Of a DNA stretch of 8,123 nt, positions 1 to 5,497 are shown piece by piece. The stretch's first letter is position 1. Every line of letters starts with the position of its first letter. Under the pieces are notes generated by a model that was not told the DNA's origin, ran no database searches, and worked only from the letters and a program-made list of their open reading frames with translations. The stretch spans positions 1-8,123 of the forward strand of contig PLUJ01000137.1 of the NCBI GenBank assembly GCA_003165455.1, read 5' to 3'. The translations under genes and the position numbers were made by a program. This stretch comes from Acidobacteriaceae bacterium (GTDB lineage Bacteria > Acidobacteriota > Terriglobia > Terriglobales > Acidobacteriaceae).

Positions 1-787
1 CCTTCGCAATCACCACCGCATTTCGCGCTTCCAGCAGGTCGAGCGGTACCTTCACACTTGCTTTGCTCGACGGCAACTGATCCGCTGGCACATCGATCGT
101 GTACTGTCCCCCTTCGAGCACATCGAACTTCGCCTCAATCGGTTCCTCAAAGCCCTTCGTGCCCTCGCGAACTATATTTTCTGCCACCACCTTGTTGCTC
201 GGATACGTCACGGAATAATAAGGCTCCGCCGTAATGATCATCCCGAACGCCTGTAAATCCGTCGTCACATCGATCTTGTCCTTGCCATTGTCCCCAGGCA
301 GAATCTCACCCAAATTGACTGCCCGCCCATCCGGAGTGATGGCCCACAGAACATAGGTCAGAAACTGGCCCCCGAAACGGTCGGCTGGCGACATGTGCTT
401 CACTTCCAAATGAATGGAAAGCCGTCCGCCCTTGCCTTCGACCTTCGCCTCCCCGGTCACATCCGGCATCAGATCCGTACCCTTGAAGCCCAACGTCGTC
501 GATCCGCCGCGATTGCGGTAGTTCACCGCCTTCGTCGTCCGCTCCCTTACTTCCACCCGGAACACCGGCATCTCCTGATCGCGCGGCACCTGCGTCGAAC
601 CTGGTTCGTTCTGCCCTGTTTCCTGGTTCATTCCCGCCGGAGTATTGTCCTGGCCTGTATTCGGCGCCTGGCTGGGATGCGGCGCCGTCGGATACATCGG
701 CTGCGAATTGTCTTGGGCCAGCATCGCGCCAGCAAGCGCCATTTCCATCACCAACACGGCAAAAATACTCTTACCAACAATTCTCAT
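1..787 (-). CDS. Secreted OmpA/DUF4398-like protein, N-terminal part (cut by left edge)
   Basis: Conceptual translation gives 262 residues without a stop, running off the left edge. It starts MRIVGKSIFAVLVMEMALAG and has a clear signal peptide, with a likely cleavage after AMLA (residue 24). A Gln/Pro/Asn/Thr-rich low-complexity linker follows (about 25-72), then a beta-rich domain (about 73-235) with the phrases TTKAVNYRNRGG, LTYVLWAITPDGRAVNLGE and TTDLQAFGMIITAEPY. I recall these phrases from a large acidobacterial group of periplasmic or outer-membrane proteins whose missing C-terminal half usually carries an Ala-rich DUF4398-like helical region and an OmpA peptidoglycan-binding domain. 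The last visible residues (LLEARNAVVIAK) look like the start of that helical part. The ATG at 787 has a GGAGG (793-797) five bases upstream, so the start is firm. Family membership is from memory of similar proteins, and the OmpA domain itself is not in the window. Confidence 0.7.
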   Translation of the reverse strand, partial: MRIVGKSIFAVLVMEMALAGAMLAQDNSQPMYPTAPHPSQAPNTGQDNTPAGMNQETGQNEPGSTQVPRDQEMPVFRVEVRERTTKAVNYRNRGGSTTLGFKGTDLMPDVTGEAKVEGKGGRLSIHLEVKHMSPADRFGGQFLTYVLWAITPDGRAVNLGEILPGDNGKDKIDVTTDLQAFGMIITAEPYYSVTYPSNKVVAENIVREGTKGFEEPIEAKFDVLEGGQYTIDVPADQLPSSKASVKVPLDLLEARNAVVIAK

Positions 788-891
788 AAATGCCTCCAAG
801 CAGATTTACGGCAAAGCTGTAACGTTTCAAGTTCGTTAGTCATTCAAGCCTCAACCGTAGCAGCGCCTCTAGGCGAGGAACATACAGGACA

Positions 892-909
892 GTACCTAAG
901 GTACCTAGG
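892..909. promoter_or_regulatory. Overlapping palindromes, candidate operator upstream of the left-edge gene
   Basis: GTACCT-A-AGGTAC (892-904) is a perfect inverted repeat with 6-base arms. It overlaps GGTACC (900-905) and CCTAGG (904-909), so two direct copies of GTACCTA (892-898 and 901-907) lie 9 bases apart. The cluster is about 105 bases upstream of the ATG at 787. The spacing and symmetry suit a dimeric regulator, but the binding factor is unknown and a structural or repeat role is possible. Confidence 0.4.
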
Positions 910-989
910 GTGCCATGCCGCCAGCTGAATGGTCGATTTGCACGCAACGCATTTGTCCTTCCGAAACAGGACCGTACGTCGCAATAATT

Positions 990-1094
990 TTTGTCATTCC
1001 GACGCCCGAGCGTAGCGAAAAAGGCGGAATGCAGGCCGTCCACGCAGAGTCCCCTGTGTTCCTCTGTGCTACCCCGGTGCCCCTCTGTGGTAAT
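990..1094. repeat. Dispersed intergenic repeat remnants
   Basis: The stretch has two recognisable pieces. At about 991-1015, TGTCATTCCGACGCCCGAGC followed by a GTAGCGAA core belongs to the same repeat family as the copies near 2022, 5383-5477 and 7720-7782. At about 1040-1094, read on the minus strand, there are degenerate iterations of ACCACAGAGG / GCACAGAGG / ACACAGGGG. A similar scrap (TTACCACAGGGG) occurs at 7009-7020. They look like short palindromic intergenic repeats and do not encode a protein. Confidence 0.55.
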
Positions 1095-1122
1095 GCCGTT
1101 GATCTTTGTATCTCGCGCGCAA

Positions 1123-1503
1123 TCACCCCGCCAGCAGCGCTACACCCGCAGCCACCAGCCCAGCGGCAATCCACCTCCGCCGGTCGACGCGTTCCCGCAA
1201 AAAGATCTTGGCCGCTACGGCATTTCCAACGAAAGTAAGCGAAGCCGCCGCTGGCCCCACTAGGCTCACATCTCCCCAGGAAAGCGCGAACAGCAAACTA
1301 AAAAACGCCACCGCCATTGCCGTGACGCCCATCAGAAAGTTCGGATTCTCCAGCGTGCGCCGCAAAACCGCCGCCAATCCCTTGCTCCGAAATAAAGCCC
1401 CAACATCCCCAACCTGCTTCATGGCGTGCGCCAGCAGCACATCCCCCACCACGGATGCAAACACGATGGCCAGGATCGCGCTCCATGTATAAAGGGTCTT
1501 CAC
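1123..1503 (-). CDS. Four-helix EamA/DMT half-transporter, second of a coupled pair
   Basis: The 126-residue protein is almost entirely membrane helix: about residues 8-27, 55-75, 80-101 and 109-126. This is the four-helix size of small DMT or EamA half-proteins such as ArnE/ArnF. Helix 1 carries GDVLLAHAMKQVGDV and the second half has LSWGDVSLVGPAAASL and AAKIFLRERV. Both match the upstream neighbour, so the two are paralogues. The start is GTG and overlaps the neighbour's stop as GTGA (1500-1503). A GAGGAG (1512-1517) lies 8 bases upstream, so translational coupling is likely. Loops 1 and 3 are rich in Arg/Lys (RSKGLAAVLRR and RERVDRRR), which predicts both on the cytoplasmic side. The substrate is unknown. 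Proximity to hpnJ suggests a lipid-linked substrate, which is an inference. Confidence 0.8.
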   Translation of the reverse strand: MKTLYTWSAILAIVFASVVGDVLLAHAMKQVGDVGALFRSKGLAAVLRRTLENPNFLMGVTAMAVAFFSLLFALSWGDVSLVGPAAASLTFVGNAVAAKIFLRERVDRRRWIAAGLVAAGVALLAG

Positions 1504-1979
1504 AACTCAATCTCCTCTGAATGAGGAACAACCCCGGAATGGGGTGCCCCATGTCTCGCCGGGTTTGCGAGACGTGGGAGCGGCGCCGATGAATCCTCGG
1601 TTCTTTCCGTCAACGCCGGGCCTCCCGCAACAAATCCCACGCCGCCGGTAATCAGGGCAATTCCCATCCAGCGCAACGGGCTGACATGTTCATGCAGGAA
1701 AAATTTCGCGACCAGTGCCAGCAGAACATAGCCAAGCGAAGTCGCCGGCAATACATAGGTGAGATCGGCCCAGGAAAGCGCTGTCATGTACGCGGCAAAA
1801 AAGCCGAGAAGCAGCACGATTCCCACGGCGACCCATGGATTGAGGATTGCGAAGATTACGCTCTGCAGATGATGGATGGAGACGTTGCCGACCTGCTTCA
1901 TGCCTTGCGACAACATCGCGTCGCCAGAGGATGCGAACAGCGTCACCCCGGCCAGCACAAGATACTTGCGAAAGTTCAA
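1500..1979 (-). CDS. Four-helix EamA/DMT half-transporter with an unusual C-terminal tail
   Basis: The 159-residue protein has four predicted helices (about 6-25, 45-67, 72-93 and 103-119). Shared motifs with its downstream paralogue are SGDAMLSQGMKQVGNV, ALSWADLTYVLPATSLGYV and AKFFLHEHVSPLRW. The fold is that of EamA or SMR-sized DMT proteins, which work as homo- or heterodimers in the inner membrane. Residues 121-159 form a hydrophilic tail absent from the partner, encoded by DNA that contains a dispersed-repeat hairpin (1548-1578). The only start that keeps helix 1 is a TTG at 1979. An in-frame stop lies eight codons upstream, and no clear Shine-Dalgarno precedes it. An ATG at 1990 is out of frame. 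hpnJ ends 115 bases upstream on the same strand, so co-transcription is plausible. Membership of the family is firm, but the start is not. Confidence 0.75.
   Translation of the reverse strand: MNFRKYLVLAGVTLFASSGDAMLSQGMKQVGNVSIHHLQSVIFAILNPWVAVGIVLLLGFFAAYMTALSWADLTYVLPATSLGYVLLALVAKFFLHEHVSPLRWMGIALITGGVGFVAGGPALTERTEDSSAPLPRLANPARHGAPHSGVVPHSEEIEL
1548..1578. repeat. Stem-loop repeat inside the 3' end of the upstream DMT gene
   Basis: CCCATGTCTCGC (1548-1559) pairs with GCGAGACGTGGG (1567-1578) around a 7-base loop, with one wobble-type mismatch. It follows GGGGTGCCCC (1541-1550). I recall this kind of GGGGTGCCCCA plus hairpin sequence as a common dispersed intergenic element of acidobacterial genomes. 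Here it is translated as part of the extra tail of the 1500-1979 protein and lies about 45 bases upstream of the next start codon. Confidence 0.55.
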
Positions 1980-2021
1980 CGGGAGTTCATGTTTGTCAGT
2001 TCAAGGATGTCAGATCGTGTC

Positions 2022-2061
2022 TGTCATCCTGAGCCAAGAGTCTTTTGCTTGGCGAAGGATG
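2022..2061. repeat. Dispersed hairpin repeat between hpnJ and the DMT pair
   Basis: CATCCT (2025-2030) pairs with AGGATG (2056-2061) and GCCAAG (2033-2038) pairs with CTTGGC (2048-2053). A GA/GA internal mismatch separates the two helices and the loop is 9 bases. The leading TGTCATCCTGAG relates it to the TGTCATTCCGA copies elsewhere in the window. It lies 34 bases past the hpnJ stop. It has no T-tract on the minus strand, so an intrinsic terminator is not evident. Confidence 0.6.
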
Positions 2062-2094
2062 CCTACCGCAGGAAAACTCTGTTCCCTTGCCGCC

Positions 2095-3561
2095 TTAAGC
2101 CTTCGCTAGCTCTGCAGCCGCTTCTTCGCTATGCTTCTTAACCATCTTGTTCCTCTGGGAACGCAGCTTCAAGAAAGTTTTCGCTTCCTTGTAGAGTCGC
2201 TTGCGGTCGTTGCTGTCGAATGCAGCTTTTCGCAGGATACGGAACACAGCCTTGGGCCGGAAATAATACTCATCGTAGAAACGATGGACGGCGGACATGA
2301 TCTCGTCCGCTGGCAAGCCGGGATATTGAATATGCGCCAACTGGTGGCCACCTTCATCCACCATCTTATTGTCGCCGACGATGAAGCCATTCTTCACCGC
2401 ATAATCATAAAGTTCCGTGCCAGGATAAGCGTGGGCCACGGAAACCTGAATCGTCTCCACATCCAATTCCTTGGCGAACGCGATCGTGTTGTTAATCGTT
2501 TCGTGCGTTTCGCCCGGCAAGCCCATAATAAAGTCGCCGTGGATCACCAGGCCTAGTTTGTGGCAATCCTTAGTAAACTGTCGAGCGCGCTCGATGGTGG
2601 CGCCCTTCTTGATGTTCTTCAAAATCTGCTGATCGCCCGACTCATAACCCACGATGAGTAGACGGCAACCGGCTTCCTTCATGGCCTTCAACGTTTCGTA
2701 GTCGGTGGTCACGCGCGAGGTGCAGGACCACGTAAGTCCGAGCGGCTTTAATTTCGCGCATAACTCCACCGTGCGTGCCTTCTGAATGTTGAAGGTGTCG
2801 TCATCGAAAAAGAATTCTTTTACTGCCGGCCAGAGAGCCTTCACCTTCGCCATCTCCGCTGCCACGTCATCCGTCGATCGCTTGCGCCAGGGATGTCCGC
2901 TCAGCGTCTGCGGCCATAGGCAGAACGTGCACTGCGCCGGACAACCGCGCGTTGTATAGAGCGACACATACGGATGCAGCAGGAAGGGCACGTTGTAGCG
3001 AGTCACATCCAGATCCCGCTTGTATACGTCCGTCACATGCGGAAGGGAATCCAGATCCTGAATCTGCGGTGCGTCCGGGTTGTGTACGATCTTGTCGTCT
3101 TTCAAGAACGACACGCCCGGAATCTCTTCGAGCGCCTTGCCCTTGGCATAATCCGTGACCGCGAAATCGAACTCCTTGCGCACCACGAAGTCGATCACCG
3201 GACATTCGCGCAAAGATTTTTCCGGCAGCACCGTCACGTGCGGCCCCACAAAACAAATCCTGATTCCCGGATTAATTGCCTTAATCGCCTTCGCCAAGCC
3301 AATGTCCCCGGGAAAGCCCGGCGTGCTGGTGAACAGCACCAGGAACTCGTAGTCCCGTGCGATGCGGATCGTTTCTTCCGCCGACACATGATGCGCCGGC
3401 GCATCCAGCAACCGCGACCCCTCCAGCATCCCCGCTGGATAAGCCAACCACACGGGATACCAAAATGACTCTATCTCGCGGGTGGCGGGCCAACGGGAAC
3501 CGGCGCCGCCGTCAAAGTTTTCGAAGGAGGGAGGATTCAGAAATAACGTTTTTAGGGGCAT
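2095..3561 (-). CDS. hpnJ: Hopanoid biosynthesis-associated radical SAM protein HpnJ
   Basis: The 488-residue protein has the order of the HpnJ family. The N-terminus, MPLKTLFLNPPSFENFDGGA then SFWYPVWLAYPAG, begins a cobalamin-binding-type domain (about 1-150). The radical SAM core follows, with the cluster ligands in RGCPAQCTFCLWPQ (Cys207, Cys211, Cys214; CxxxCxxC). KEFFFDDDTF (248-257), VGYESGDQQILKNIKKG (304-320) and GDFIMGLPGETHETI (342-356) are further family hallmarks. In Burkholderia, HpnJ works after HpnI and HpnK to turn glucosaminyl-bacteriohopanetetrol into the cyclitol ether hopanoid. HpnI, HpnK and the squalene-hopene cyclase are not in this window. The start at 3561 is supported by the family N-terminus, although no Shine-Dalgarno precedes it. 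The basic tail after residue 465 is variable. The two DMT genes follow on the same strand, which suggests a shared transcript and possibly a lipid-transport partner. Confidence 0.9.
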   Translation of the reverse strand: MPLKTLFLNPPSFENFDGGAGSRWPATREIESFWYPVWLAYPAGMLEGSRLLDAPAHHVSAEETIRIARDYEFLVLFTSTPGFPGDIGLAKAIKAINPGIRICFVGPHVTVLPEKSLRECPVIDFVVRKEFDFAVTDYAKGKALEEIPGVSFLKDDKIVHNPDAPQIQDLDSLPHVTDVYKRDLDVTRYNVPFLLHPYVSLYTTRGCPAQCTFCLWPQTLSGHPWRKRSTDDVAAEMAKVKALWPAVKEFFFDDDTFNIQKARTVELCAKLKPLGLTWSCTSRVTTDYETLKAMKEAGCRLLIVGYESGDQQILKNIKKGATIERARQFTKDCHKLGLVIHGDFIMGLPGETHETINNTIAFAKELDVETIQVSVAHAYPGTELYDYAVKNGFIVGDNKMVDEGGHQLAHIQYPGLPADEIMSAVHRFYDEYYFRPKAVFRILRKAAFDSNDRKRLYKEAKTFLKLRSQRNKMVKKHSEEAAAELAKA

Positions 3562-3576
3562 ATTTTGTCTGAGTTT

Positions 3577-3585
3577 ATTTTACCA
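3577..3585 (-). promoter_or_regulatory. Candidate extended -10 element for hpnJ
   Basis: On the minus strand the sequence reads TGGTAAAAT, a TGn extension followed by TAAAAT, ending 15 bases before the hpnJ ATG. No matching -35 hexamer is visible, as is usual for extended -10 promoters. If used, the mRNA leader would be only about 8 bases, consistent with the lack of a Shine-Dalgarno. This is a motif match only. Confidence 0.3.
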
Positions 3586-3650
3586 TTCGCATGCTGGCGG
3601 ACCGCCGTAAAAGCAGTGTTTATCGAGGTTCGTACAGCGACTGGAATGGA

Positions 3651-3680
3651 GGCGCATTAAGTCACACAGTTGGATGCGCC
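3651..3680. repeat. Inverted repeat between the TolC-family gene and hpnJ
   Basis: GGCGCAT (3651-3657) and ATGCGCC (3674-3680) are perfect 7-base arms around a 16-base spacer. The element is 90 bases upstream of the hpnJ start and 52 bases past the stop of the TolC-family gene. No T-tract follows on the minus strand, so a regulatory dyad or a processed RNA hairpin fits better than a classical terminator. Confidence 0.4.
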
Positions 3681-3731
3681 GAACTGGCAAAGGAATCATG
3701 GTGTTTACTGCGTTTCTCTATGTCGTTAGCT

Positions 3732-5078
3732 TCACTTTGTTTCCAGGGCCCACGATTCCAGTTTTCCAGTGGCGCGAAGAAGGGAGACCTGGGTGCGTTC
3801 GAGTTCGAAGGTGACGTCTTGCAACGCGATGAGTTTTTCACTGGCTTGGGTCTGAGCGTTATCGAGGTCGTGCAAGTTCGCGCCGCCGGAGTTCATGCGG
3901 GTTTCGATGGCGGCGATATTTTGCCGGGCGATGTCATATTCGAGTTGCCCCACATCGCGGGCGGCGGCGGTGTGGGTAACGGAGCGCTGCAAGCGGAGAG
4001 TTTCTTCGGAGGCCTGGTTGCGGGCGGCGTCGGCTTGTTTCGCGGCTTTGAGGGCGTCGGCTTCGGCTTCCCGGACGCGAGCGTGCTGCGCGAGATTCAG
4101 GAAGGGAAGATGGATGGCCACGCCGACGGTGGCGTTGTTCGGTTGAAAACTGCCTTTTTGATAATACTTCTGATAATTATTGTAGGTAGCGAGGTTGGCG
4201 TACTGGGCGGCAAAATCAACGCTAGGCCACAGGGAGCGGCGTTCACCCTCAACGCGAAGATATTGCGCACGGGCGTGTTCGACGGCGGCTTCGACGGTGG
4301 GGCTGTCCTCACTGGTCTTTTCTTGACTGATCTTTTCCTGACTGGCGTTTTCGGAAGCACTGTCACCCTGCTCGGGCACTGGCATGGCTGGCACGGAATC
4401 GGAATCCGCGTCGATGGATGAAGGTGGGAGTCCTGTGAGCTTGGAAAGATGTTCGCGAAGCACATCGGCGGAGCCGCTGGCTTCGGCGATGCGCAGGCGG
4501 ACGCGAGCCACGGACAGGCGAGCTTTCGAAATTTCGACTTCGCTATCGACGCCTTCTTTTACGCGATCCTCCACGGCGGCTTCGGTTTTACGCTCGGTGG
4601 CTTGTGCCTGCCGGAGTTGAGTTAAACGTTGCTGCCATTTTGCGAGTTCGGCATAGCTTAAGACCACATCCTGAATAACCTGGTTGCGCTGATCTTTGGT
4701 GTAAAAAGCGCTGACTTTTACTTCCGCGCGCGTGGCCTTAATGAACTCTCTGAGCCCGAGATTAATCACCGGCGATTGCGCGTTCACGTTGAAGAGAGAA
4801 GGTGCAGCGCCCTCGAGACTGAGCGGAAACCCATCGGATTTGCCGATTCCCGCGCCTGCGTTCAACTGAGGGATGTAGCTGTTGTTGAGTTCGCGGAGGC
4901 TGGCGGAGGCGTGCTGTTCGTCGGCAGCGGAGATGGCGATGCCGTTGGCATGTTGCAAGGCGAGTTCGATCGCGTGCCGGAGGGTAACCGGTTCGGCGAA
5001 GGATGTCATCGAGAAGAGTAAAAGAGCCGCTAAGAGAATGAACCGAATACCCACGCAATCCTGTATTCCATTTTTCAT
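3732..5078 (-). CDS. TolC-family outer membrane efflux protein
   Basis: With the ATG at 5078 the protein has 448 residues, the usual size for TolC-type factors. A signal peptide covers residues 1-28 (LLAALLLFSMTSFA|EP). The next region (PVTLRHAIELALQHANGI) is the typical start of an outer membrane efflux repeat. Two long amphipathic helical repeats follow, one ending EHLSKLTGLPPSSI and the other containing IETRMNSGGANLHDLDNAQ and LLRATGKL. Between them an acidic, Ser/Glu-rich linker (about 222-262) contains 5-residue repeats. TolC proteins form trimeric outer-membrane ducts that work with an inner-membrane pump and a periplasmic adaptor, neither of which is encoded here. The upstream GTG (5087) is less likely because AAAGG (5087-5091 on the minus strand) overlaps it, whereas the spacing to the ATG at 5078 is 8 bases. 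hpnJ begins 170 bases downstream. The exported substrate cannot be told. Confidence 0.9.
   Translation of the reverse strand: MKNGIQDCVGIRFILLAALLLFSMTSFAEPVTLRHAIELALQHANGIAISAADEQHASASLRELNNSYIPQLNAGAGIGKSDGFPLSLEGAAPSLFNVNAQSPVINLGLREFIKATRAEVKVSAFYTKDQRNQVIQDVVLSYAELAKWQQRLTQLRQAQATERKTEAAVEDRVKEGVDSEVEISKARLSVARVRLRIAEASGSADVLREHLSKLTGLPPSSIDADSDSVPAMPVPEQGDSASENASQEKISQEKTSEDSPTVEAAVEHARAQYLRVEGERRSLWPSVDFAAQYANLATYNNYQKYYQKGSFQPNNATVGVAIHLPFLNLAQHARVREAEADALKAAKQADAARNQASEETLRLQRSVTHTAAARDVGQLEYDIARQNIAAIETRMNSGGANLHDLDNAQTQASEKLIALQDVTFELERTQVSLLRATGKLESWALETK
4311..4355 (-). repeat. Three 15-base tandem units coding for the Ser/Glu linker
   Basis: Units 4311-4325, 4326-4340 and 4341-4355 share the pattern ACTGRYSTTTTCNNG/A on the plus strand. 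The first two differ at two positions and the third is more diverged. The unit length is a multiple of three, so on the coding strand it yields the repeated peptide SQEK(T/I) between the two halves of the TolC-family protein. Confidence 0.7.
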
Positions 5079-5104
5079 CGTTTGCACCTTTAGGAACGTT
5101 AGGA

Positions 5105-5122
5105 AGATTCTACGGAGAATCT
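5105..5122. promoter_or_regulatory. Perfect dyad upstream of the TolC-family gene, candidate operator
   Basis: AGATTCT-acgg-AGAATCT is an exact inverted repeat with 7-base arms, centred 35 bases before the ATG at 5078. A TAGGAA direct repeat (5091-5096 and 5100-5105) abuts it. Efflux genes are often controlled by TetR- or MarR-type dimers binding such dyads near the promoter. That role is inferred, and a leader hairpin is an alternative. Confidence 0.4.
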
Positions 5123-5191
5123 GATGCGGGAGAAATGATTAGGATGGGTCCGAGGGGAAGGAAGGAGCTTCTTTAGCTTAGCACTCCCTCA

Positions 5192-5340
5192 GCGGCTGGA
5201 AGCCGCAGCTTTTTGGGTTAGGATACGGCGCGCTGAACGCCGCGCCCTTTCAAAGCGGCTCAACGCAGCGGCGAACCGCTGCGCCACCCAAGATCAAAAG
5301 CCAAAGGGAGGGTCACTAGCTTCTGAATGTGGGGACCCTC
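5192..5340. repeat. Cluster of four stem-loops
   Basis: Four inverted repeats follow each other: GCGGCT-gga-AGCCGC (5192-5206), GGCGCG with CGCGCC (5228-5247), CGCAGCGG-cgaa-CCGCTGCG (5264-5283), and GAGGGTC (5308-5314) with GACCCTC (5334-5340). The first is followed by AGCTTTTT on the plus strand, which resembles an intrinsic terminator, but no plus-strand gene ends here. The arrangement resembles a composite REP-like intergenic element, and I recall similar 'gccgcagc...cgctgcgccaccc' sequences from acidobacterial genomes. A structured RNA cannot be excluded. Confidence 0.55.
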
Positions 5341-5382
5341 GGCGGCGATCTGTTATGGAAGTTCTCGGCAGTTAGGAGCGGA

Positions 5383-5477
5383 CAGCAGATTCCTCCGGTC
5401 GCCGTCGCTGGCGCTCCGACTCGGTCGGAATGACAGGGGAGCCGCGAGTGGCGTCCCGACTCGCTCGGAATGACAGG
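5383..5477. repeat. Dispersed repeat with an internal 40-base duplication
   Basis: CAGCAGATTCCTCCG (5383-5397) is repeated exactly at 7720-7734, and CGGTCGGAATGACA (5422-5435) is repeated at 7769-7782. Within this copy, 5409-5437 and 5449-5477 are 29-base direct repeats differing at three positions and set 40 bases apart. The element ends 21 bases from the hslR stop. It belongs to the same family as the remnants near 991 and 2022. Confidence 0.65.
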
Positions 5478-5497
5478 TGGGAGCAAGGCGCAATTTT

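Larger units (their letters stand above)
788..1122. other. Intergenic region with palindrome and repeat remnants
   Basis: This 335-base gap separates the start of the left-edge gene from the end of the second DMT gene. Nearest the left gene are its ribosome binding site, an inverted repeat CGCCTctAGGCG (864-875) and the palindrome cluster at 892-909. The part from about 990 onward consists of dispersed-repeat remnants. Open frames here are short and overlap one another on both strands, and none has a convincing start or protein-like composition. I see no gene. Confidence 0.6.
5079..5497. other. Repeat-filled intergenic region
   Basis: This gap of about 420 bases lies between the 3' end of hslR and the start of the TolC-family gene, both on the minus strand. 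It holds the leader and dyad of the TolC-family gene (5079-5122), a run of stem-loops (5192-5340) and dispersed repeats (5383-5477). I see no protein-like open frame and no recognisable structural RNA family. Confidence 0.6.

Noticed and set aside
395..928. Plus-strand open frame of 177 codons
   Set aside because: It covers the 5' part of the secreted left-edge gene in antisense and continues through the palindrome region. Composition is Arg/His-rich and no family is recognisable.
1106..1492. Plus-strand frame over the second DMT gene
   Set aside because: The minus-strand product has four clear membrane helices and a paralogue next door, whereas this frame gives a low-complexity Pro/Thr/Ala product.
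2974..3468. Plus-strand frame of 164 codons inside hpnJ
   Set aside because: It is antisense to the best-supported gene of the window, with an Arg/His-rich translation.
3591..4421. Long plus-strand open frame (276 codons)
   Set aside because: It lies antisense to the TolC-family gene, which has a signal peptide and family motifs. Its Gly/Phe/Val-rich translation is typical of a reverse-frame shadow.
5192..5213. Hairpin followed by TTTTT as a plus-strand terminator
   Set aside because: No plus-strand gene ends upstream; the nearest genes on both sides are on the minus strand. It is better read as part of the stem-loop cluster.
5383..5477. Regularly spaced repeats as a CRISPR array
   Set aside because: There are only two imperfect 29-base copies 40 bases apart, with an 11-base gap too short for a spacer, and no cas genes are present.
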